Shown here one piece after another: positions 21,231-25,752 of a DNA stretch of 25,752 bases. Location: the IMG/VR virus record IMGVR_UViG_3300007540_000089, positions 1-25,752 of that record; one strand, 5' to 3'. The notes under the pieces were generated by a model, which saw only the letters and a list, made by a program, of their open reading frames with translations, ran no database searches and had not been told where the DNA came from. Numbering within the stretch: position 1 is the stretch's first letter; every line of letters begins with the position of its first letter. Both the position numbers and the translations under genes were made by a program. This DNA is from a virus.

Positions 21231-21512
21231 ATGAAAAAAGTTTTATTTTCAGCAATTATTATAACAACGTTATTTAGTTGCACAAATAATGAGTTAATAC
21301 AAGAGGATTGTAGTTGTGATGAAATAGTAAGTAAAAAAGTTTCTGCTGATTATGGTTCTAATCCAAGAGTAATAGTTTTATATCACACAAAAAATTATTG
21401 TTCAAATGTAGAAAAAGATTTTAATTTAGTAATCGACGCAACTTACTCAGGAGTAATTAATGCGTTAAATGATTCTAGGATTCAAGAAATAGGTAAATGT
21501 TATAAAAAATAA
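21231..21512 (+). CDS. Putative lipoprotein (93 aa)
   Basis: MKKVLFSAIIITTLFSCTNN is a lipoprotein signal with lipobox Cys17 (LFSC). The mature part is short, with four more cysteines (DCSCDE, NYCSN, GKCYKK), which may form disulfides in the periplasm. A lipoprotein in an early operon could serve superinfection exclusion, but nothing here proves that. It is an ordinary member of the P3 operon by spacing. Confidence 0.65.
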   Translation: MKKVLFSAIIITTLFSCTNNELIQEDCSCDEIVSKKVSADYGSNPRVIVLYHTKNYCSNVEKDFNLVIDATYSGVINALNDSRIQEIGKCYKK

Positions 21513-21517
21513 ATAAA

Positions 21518-22075
21518 ATGGAAAATATGTTATTACAAGAAAAATTATCAATTATTCAAAAAGAATTTAAAGCAAACAAATCAAAATTTAACAGTTTTGG
21601 TAAATATAACTTTAGAAGTGCTGAGGATATATTAGAAGCCTTAAAGCCTTTTAATGAAAAGTATAAAGTTAGTTTTATTATTAAAGAAAAAATGATTAGT
21701 TTTGACCCTCCAATTATGTTATCTGAAGCTATTATTTACGATAATAATGGAGTAAATGAATTATCAGCATCAGCAGTAGTTGGTATCGACTTAGAACAGA
21801 AAGGAATGCAAATGCCACAAAAATATGGTTCTGCTAGTTCTTACGCTAAGAAATACGCATTAGGTAACTTACTATTAATTGATGACACACAAGACCCTGA
21901 TGCAAGTAATAAGCACGACAAAACAGAATCAAAAACAGATGATAAAAAATGGTTAAATAAAAATACACCTGAATTTAAAAAAGCAGTTGAATATTTAAAA
22001 AATGGTGGTAATATTGTAACCATTGAATCTAAATATAAAATGACTAAAGAAGTCAAAGAAGAGTTAACTAAATAA
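21518..22075 (+). CDS. erf: ERF-family single-strand annealing protein
   Basis: A 185-residue protein matching the ERF superfamily: KLSIIQKEFKANKSKFNSFG, KYNFRSAEDILEALKP, then GSASSYAKKYALGNLLLIDD and TQDPDAS. The FGKYNFRSAEDILEA and SSYA.KYAL...DDT.D.D blocks are diagnostic as I know the family. It anneals complementary single strands during phage recombination and genome circularisation. The C-terminal ~45 residues are Lys/Glu-rich and variable. Downstream lie an SSB-like protein and a RecA-fold ATPase, a common grouping. Confidence 0.88.
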   Translation: MENMLLQEKLSIIQKEFKANKSKFNSFGKYNFRSAEDILEALKPFNEKYKVSFIIKEKMISFDPPIMLSEAIIYDNNGVNELSASAVVGIDLEQKGMQMPQKYGSASSYAKKYALGNLLLIDDTQDPDASNKHDKTESKTDDKKWLNKNTPEFKKAVEYLKNGGNIVTIESKYKMTKEVKEELTK

Positions 22076-22136
22076 TAATAACTGAAAAGCTGACAACAGT
22101 AAAAAAAGGTAAGCAAAGTAAATAAAAATAAATATT

Positions 22137-22433
22137 ATGAGTGCATTAATTAATTTAAGTTTAAGAGTAGACAAGTTGCCAAAAGAGAAATTTGTTCAAG
22201 GAAAAGATGGAGCGGTTTACTATAATTTCACAGTTTCAGTAAATGACGATTCAAACCAATGGGGACAAAATGTTTCTGCAATTGATTCACAAACTAAAGA
22301 AGAACGTGAAGCTAAAAAGACTAAAAACTACTTAGGAAACGGAACAGTTGTTTGGACAGATGGTAGTATTAAAACTGCTGAAAAGAAAGCTGAAGCAACT
22401 AAAGAAGAAATAGCATCTGACCTGCCATTTTAG
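22137..22433 (+). CDS. SSB-like single-strand DNA-binding protein (98 aa)
   Basis: Begins MSALINLSLRVDKLPKEKFV. The first ~75 residues are beta-rich with an OB-like pattern (YYNFTVSVNDDSNQWGQNVS, GNGTVVWTDGS). The C-terminus is acidic and ends DLPF, like the D-D-I-P-F tip by which SSB recruits partners. It follows the ERF gene and precedes a terminator. A single-strand-binding role is inferred from this tip and the neighbours; the core is too diverged for me to be certain. Confidence 0.65.
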   Translation: MSALINLSLRVDKLPKEKFVQGKDGAVYYNFTVSVNDDSNQWGQNVSAIDSQTKEEREAKKTKNYLGNGTVVWTDGSIKTAEKKAEATKEEIASDLPF

Positions 22434-22440
22434 TATTCAT

Positions 22441-22467
22441 AGGGGATGTAAAAGTCCCCTTTTTTTA
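22441..22467 (+). terminator. Rho-independent terminator after the SSB-like gene
   Basis: AGGGGA (22441-22446), 8-nt loop, TCCCCT (22455-22460), then seven further T. The next gene starts 14 nt after the tract, behind an AAACAAACAAACAA leader. It probably trims transcription into the replication genes. Confidence 0.88.
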
Positions 22468-22480
22468 AACAAACAAACAA

Positions 22481-23323
22481 ATGGACGAAGAAGCAAAAAG
22501 AATGTTAATGCAAATGTATGAGGAGGAATGTTTTATTAATCCTTTGGAAAAAATAACATATCCTGAGCCTGCAATATCATTCGGAACAAAAGAATACGAA
22601 ACTAAAGATGGTGTAATTGAATACCCAATTCCAATTGGAACTTATGGAAACTTTAGTTTTATACAAGCACCACCAAAATCAAAGAAAACTTTTTTTGTAT
22701 CATTATTATCTGCTGCATATTTAGCTGAAAGTTTAGAATCATTTTGTGGTGATTTGAAGTCAAATAGAAATGACAAACATTTGATACATTTTGATACTGA
22801 GCAAGGGAATTTTCACGCTGCAAATGTGTTTAAAAGACCAATAGATATGACAGGAATAAAAACAAATAAATATCATACATTAGCGTTAAGGCAATTGTCA
22901 TTCAAAGAGAGAATAGATTTTATTGAGTATTATCTGTATGATAAATTAGAAGATAAAAACATAGGATTAGTCATTATAGATGGTATTGCTGATTTATGTA
23001 GTGATGTAAATAACATTGAAGAATCAAACAATGTAGTTCAAAAACTTATGAAATGGACAAAAGAGTTGAATTGTCATATTATCACAGTAATTCACAGTAA
23101 TTTTGGTTCAGATAAACCAACTGGTCATTTAGGTTCATTTTTAGAAAAAAAAACAGAAACACAAATACAACTAGAATTAAATACAGTTAACAAAGGATTA
23201 GTTACTGTAAGTTGCAAACGTTCAAGAAATGCATCATTTGAGAACTTTAGTTTTAAAATAAATAAGTTTGGGTTACCACAAATAGAAGGAGCATTTTATG
23301 ACCCACTAAAAGATATATTCTAA
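22481..23323 (+). CDS. RecA-fold (AAA_25/RepA-like) replication ATPase
   Basis: A 280-residue protein. FSFIQAPPKSKKTFFVSL (residues 58-75) is a P-loop of the A/G-x-x-K-S-KKT type used by this family of Bacteroidota mobile-element proteins. LIHFDTEQ (101-108) and IGLVIIDGIADL (161-172) are the Walker-B-side strands. VIHSNFGSDK and GHLGSFLEKKTE (215-226) match the sensor region. It is probably a DnaB/RepA-like hexameric helicase or loader. The lack of a canonical GxxGxGK is a family trait, not necessarily loss of function. It overlaps the next gene by one base. Confidence 0.78.
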   Translation: MDEEAKRMLMQMYEEECFINPLEKITYPEPAISFGTKEYETKDGVIEYPIPIGTYGNFSFIQAPPKSKKTFFVSLLSAAYLAESLESFCGDLKSNRNDKHLIHFDTEQGNFHAANVFKRPIDMTGIKTNKYHTLALRQLSFKERIDFIEYYLYDKLEDKNIGLVIIDGIADLCSDVNNIEESNNVVQKLMKWTKELNCHIITVIHSNFGSDKPTGHLGSFLEKKTETQIQLELNTVNKGLVTVSCKRSRNASFENFSFKINKFGLPQIEGAFYDPLKDIF

Positions 23324-23619
23324 TGAAAACAACAATTAAAAACCATTTAAACGACATACAACTTTCAACTGCTAAAGCATTATTATTACATTCAGACAAT
23401 AGAGTGTTAATAAGTTTCTTTAAAGACTTGAATGAAAAGTTGTTATATTTACAACAGTTAACAGAATCGGATTCTAAATATGATTGGATGCAACTTGAAT
23501 TATTTATGGATGGGTTAATAAAACAAGACCCTGAACTAACCAATATTAATATTAATTTTGAAATTCAAGAAGTGCAGTCAGAAAAAAAAGAAGCTAGATT
23601 AAAAATAAAAAGTTTTTAA
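23323..23619 (+). CDS. Small replication-operon protein, unknown (98 aa)
   Basis: Begins MKTTIKNHLNDIQLSTAKAL. Mainly helical (NRVLISFFKDLNEKLLYLQQ, YDWMQLELFMDGLIKQDPEL), ending in a basic beta-like tail EKKEARLKIKSF. It is coupled to the ATPase upstream (shared base) and directly abuts the sigma factor gene. It might be a helicase partner or loader by position. I recognise no family. Confidence 0.5.
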   Translation: MKTTIKNHLNDIQLSTAKALLLHSDNRVLISFFKDLNEKLLYLQQLTESDSKYDWMQLELFMDGLIKQDPELTNININFEIQEVQSEKKEARLKIKSF

Positions 23620-24159
23620 ATGGAATACAAATGGCTTGAAGAAGTAGCAAAGCATCATAAAGAATGGGTTAATACTATTCAAAAGATGGGAGAGTTTGAC
23701 TATGCTGAGGACATAGTCCAAGAATCTTATATCGCTTTAATGAAGTATGCTGATGCAACTAAATTGATAGATGTAAATGGTGATGTTCGCAAGGGGTATA
23801 TGCTTTTTACTCTAAGGTCATTATATTATCAATTCTACAATAAAAAGAAAAAAATAAATAAAGTTTCTTTTGATGGATGTTGGGAATTATTTGACGATTC
23901 AAACATCGAAGAACAAGAAGCGTATCATAGCATTTGTCTTTTAATTGATGAAGAAATAGAGAATTGGCATTGGTACGATAGAAAATTATTTAAACTTTAT
24001 AGAGATACTGATTTTTCAATGCGTGATATTTCTAAAGAAACAAATATAAGTTTGATTTCTATATTTCATTCAATAAAGAATTACAAGTCTATTTTAAAAG
24101 ATAAATTACAAAAAGATTATCAAGATTACATTAATAACGATTATAATAACATTTATTAA
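23620..24159 (+). CDS. Sigma-70-like (ECF-type) transcription factor
   Basis: A 179-residue protein. Residues 28-45, YAEDIVQESYIALMKYAD, match sigma region 2.1-2.2 (the A.D..QE....L pattern that binds the RNA polymerase clamp). A promoter-melting-like KGYMLFTLRSLYYQFYNKKK block follows. Residues 132-158 (FSMRDISKETNISLISIFHS) are a helix-turn-helix of region 4 type. Acidic spacers separate the two. It probably directs host RNA polymerase to phage late promoters. It lies at the end of the replication block, upstream of packaging genes, which suits that role. An anti-host sigma-like decoy cannot be excluded. Confidence 0.78.
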   Translation: MEYKWLEEVAKHHKEWVNTIQKMGEFDYAEDIVQESYIALMKYADATKLIDVNGDVRKGYMLFTLRSLYYQFYNKKKKINKVSFDGCWELFDDSNIEEQEAYHSICLLIDEEIENWHWYDRKLFKLYRDTDFSMRDISKETNISLISIFHSIKNYKSILKDKLQKDYQDYINNDYNNIY

Positions 24160-24162
24160 ATT

Positions 24163-24348
24163 ATGAAAAAATTATCAGTTTTAGTAGTAGCAATTTTTTT
24201 ATTTGCTTTAGTGGGAGAAGTTAAGTGTATAATAAAAGCAATTAATTGCAACTGGGAACCAATAGGCAAAGCAGAAGTAGTTTATACTGCTTCGGTATTT
24301 ACAGGATTAGGTTGTATAGTAGGATGGTTTAATATTGAGGATAAATAA
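24163..24348 (+). CDS. Small membrane protein (61 aa)
   Basis: MKKLSVLVVAIFLFALVGEV is either a signal peptide or a first membrane segment. A second hydrophobic stretch is VVYTASVFTGLGCIVGWF (about 39-56). Three cysteines are scattered. Two spans with a short loop would make it hairpin-like. Its place among replication and packaging genes is no guide to its function. No family recognised. Confidence 0.5.
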   Translation: MKKLSVLVVAIFLFALVGEVKCIIKAINCNWEPIGKAEVVYTASVFTGLGCIVGWFNIEDK

Positions 24349-24356
24349 ATTTAATT

Positions 24357-24749
24357 ATGGCTAAAAAAGTAGTAAAAAAGATGTCAGACAAAGGTCTTGG
24401 TGACACAGTAGAAAAAATAACAAAAGCAACGGGTATTAAAAAAGTTGTTGAGTTATTTAGCAAAGCAACAGGATTAGATTGCGGATGCGATGAACGTAAA
24501 GAAAAACTAAATAAGTTATTTCCTTACAATAGACAAATTAATTGTTTAAATGAAACTGATTATAATTCATTGACTGTATTTTTATCACCTAAACAAACAA
24601 CTTTAAATCCTGCTGAACAAAAGATTATCTCAGATATTTATTTTAATGTGTTTAATGTACGATTACAAATAAGTTCTTGTAATAGTTGTTGGAAAGGAAA
24701 AATTGAAGAGTTAAAAAGAGTTTATAACGAATACAAAATAAATGAATAA
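24357..24749 (+). CDS. Conserved phage protein with CGCDERK motif (130 aa)
   Basis: Begins MAKKVVKKMSDKGLGDTVEK, then ITKATGIKKVVELFSKATGL and CGCDERKEKLNKLFPYNRQ. I know this GLGDT.EKITKATGIKK...CGCDERKEKLNKLFP arrangement as a frequent protein of Bacteroidota phages and prophages, without known function. It carries five cysteines, two in CSSC-like spacing near the end (SSCNSCW), so metal binding is possible. It overlaps the nuclease-like gene by eight bases and belongs to the pre-terminase cluster. Confidence 0.7.
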   Translation: MAKKVVKKMSDKGLGDTVEKITKATGIKKVVELFSKATGLDCGCDERKEKLNKLFPYNRQINCLNETDYNSLTVFLSPKQTTLNPAEQKIISDIYFNVFNVRLQISSCNSCWKGKIEELKRVYNEYKINE

Positions 24750-25137
24750 TTGGACAGAAATAGATTTATTTAATTGGCTAAAAGAAAATGTTTATCCTGA
24801 TTTAGTTAAAGCAAAGAATCCAATGTCTAGATGGGACTGTTATTCTCCTTGTTCAGGTCATAGGCTTGAATTAAAATGTAGAAAGAAACATTATTCTACT
24901 ATGTTATTGGAAAAGAAAAAATACAACGCAATGCATTTTGAATGTCTGAAGCATTTAGACATACCAATGTATTTTAACTCAACTCCTGAAGGAATATTTT
25001 CTTGGAATCTAAATAAAATAGACCCGATTTGGGAAGTTAACTTTAAGAATCCTGCCACTACTCAATTCAATAACAATAATAAAATAAGTAAAGAAGTATC
25101 ATATTTAGAAATAGAAAAAGCAAAACAATGGAAGTAA
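24742..25137 (+). CDS. PD-(D/E)XK-like nuclease (131 aa)
   Basis: Residues 32-45 (WDCYSPCSGHRLELKCRKKH) fit the PD-(D/E)XK pattern: Asp32, Glu43-Leu-Lys45. A helix with YSTMLLEKKKYNAM follows, as in small restriction-like folds. A beta-rich second half contains FNSTPEGIFSWNL. It is likely a structure- or sequence-specific DNase used in replication or packaging. It overlaps its neighbours on both sides (8 and 10 bases). I recall similar proteins near terminase genes in Bacteroidota phages. Activity is an inference from the triad. Confidence 0.6.
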   Translation: MNNWTEIDLFNWLKENVYPDLVKAKNPMSRWDCYSPCSGHRLELKCRKKHYSTMLLEKKKYNAMHFECLKHLDIPMYFNSTPEGIFSWNLNKIDPIWEVNFKNPATTQFNNNNKISKEVSYLEIEKAKQWK

Positions 25138-25487
25138 GTGAAGTACAACAAGAATATTTAAAATCAGTTTTATTGAGCCAATTATTATTGGAATCAAATG
25201 AAAATTTAGCATTTACAAAGCAATACAAGCAACAAGTAAAGCAAAAGATAAATAGCTTAAATAAAGACTTAGAAGAAACTGTACGAAATGAATTTAAGAT
25301 AATTTACAAAACAGACCCTGAAACAACTACAAACATTTTAAGAAGTATAGACGAAATAATTGGTAAACTTCAAACAAATTCTTTAGACGAATTAGTATTT
25401 ATAAATGCAGTAATTGATAAGTATAACGAAAATAAAGAATGGTTCAAAGAATACGGAGAAACTGAGTTTTTAAGACTAAATGGCTAA
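25128..25487 (+). CDS. Helical protein of unknown function (119 aa)
   Basis: Begins MEVSEVQQEYLKSVLLSQLL and is helical almost throughout (KQKINSLNKDLEETVRNEFK, NILRSIDEIIGKLQTNSLDE). No cysteine, no membrane span. It overlaps both neighbours by a few bases, so it is part of one tightly packed transcription unit with the nuclease-like and pre-terminase genes. Function not recognised. Confidence 0.5.
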   Translation: MEVSEVQQEYLKSVLLSQLLLESNENLAFTKQYKQQVKQKINSLNKDLEETVRNEFKIIYKTDPETTTNILRSIDEIIGKLQTNSLDELVFINAVIDKYNENKEWFKEYGETEFLRLNG

Positions 25488-25743
25488 AAAAAAAGAAGAT
25501 AAATACCATCCAACAGAAGCAGAAATACAAGCTATGCATTTATGCAATAAGAATGATTTAGCTTATTTAATTCAACCTATTAAAAATAAAACAAAATACA
25601 ATGTAATTAAGTTTCAGATTTCAAATTATTTGCAAGTTCATATTCTAAAAGAAAATGATATACCTTTAGAATTTACAGAGAATGATGGAATGAAAAAAAC
25701 AATGGAATTATATTTGTTTCACTCAAAAAGATTTAAGAAATGA
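25480..25743 (+). CDS. Small protein before terL; possible small terminase substitute (87 aa)
   Basis: Begins MAKKKEDKYHPTEAEIQAMH and contains KYNVIKFQISNYLQVHILKE and ENDGMKKTMELYLFHSKRF. It is basic at both ends. It lies directly before the gene that starts at 25740, which may be terL. No helix-turn-helix of the usual TerS type is evident, so a small-terminase role is only positional. I recall similar short proteins in front of terL in Bacteroidota phages. No other small terminase was found in the window. Confidence 0.5.
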   Translation: MAKKKEDKYHPTEAEIQAMHLCNKNDLAYLIQPIKNKTKYNVIKFQISNYLQVHILKENDIPLEFTENDGMKKTMELYLFHSKRFKK

Positions 25744-25752
25744 CATACCAAG
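25740..25752 (+). CDS. Start of the next gene (only 4 codons), possibly terL
   Basis: ATG 25740 overlaps the preceding stop (ATGA) and reads MTYQ before the window ends. The first gene in the window is the end of terL, so on a circular or permuted map this is a natural place for the terL start. Four residues cannot identify it. Confidence 0.35.

Noticed and set aside
22481-23323. Broken ATPase because the P-loop lacks GxxGxGK
   Set aside because: The APPKSKKT form agrees with the KSKKT P-loop I recall for related Bacteroidota mobile-element ATPases, and the other motifs are intact.

Overview
This window looks like the genome, or nearly all of it, of a tailed phage or prophage infecting a member of the Bacteroidota, most likely Flavobacteriia. 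The DNA is strongly AT-rich. Genes lack Shine-Dalgarno sequences and start after A-rich leaders. Several promoters carry the Bacteroidota -7 box TAnnTTTG. Every gene I can support is on the + strand, packed with 1-17 nt overlaps. A tape measure protein and a tube-type major tail protein, without sheath genes, point to a siphovirus.

Layout. (1) 1-121: C-terminal end of the large terminase. The last gene start (25740) sits where terL would be expected to begin, so the ends of the window may meet inside terL in a circular map. (2) 121-935: tiny genes, including a small unit with its own promoter and terminator. (3) 982-8120: tail genes, from an apparent frameshifting tail assembly chaperone to the tape measure. 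(4) 8161-14740: GIY-YIG endonuclease, XkdF-type protease, scaffold-like protein, major capsid, HNH endonuclease, major tail protein, portal and connector. (5) 14807-16314: small virion proteins and a receptor-binding-like protein. (6) 16316-17920: lysis genes (holin-like, XhlA-like, GH24 lysozyme, candidate u-spanin). (7) 18105-18479: NinG-like nuclease. (8) 18480-20865: an array of small accessory genes separated by recurrent long-range inverted repeats, the least explained part of the window. (9) 20926-25743: recombination, replication and regulation genes (ERF annealing protein, SSB-like protein, RecA-fold ATPase, sigma-70-like factor, PD-(D/E)XK-like nuclease) and small conserved proteins leading back to terL.

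How it works together. The sigma factor may switch the phage to late transcription. ERF, the SSB-like protein, the RecA-fold ATPase and NinG would handle recombination-dependent replication. Terminase packages DNA through the portal into a capsid of the HK97 type that is processed by the XkdF-like protease. The lysis block covers inner membrane, wall and outer membrane. No integrase, repressor, DNA polymerase, tRNA, CRISPR or reverse transcriptase was seen. Family assignments are from recalled motifs, not from a database search.
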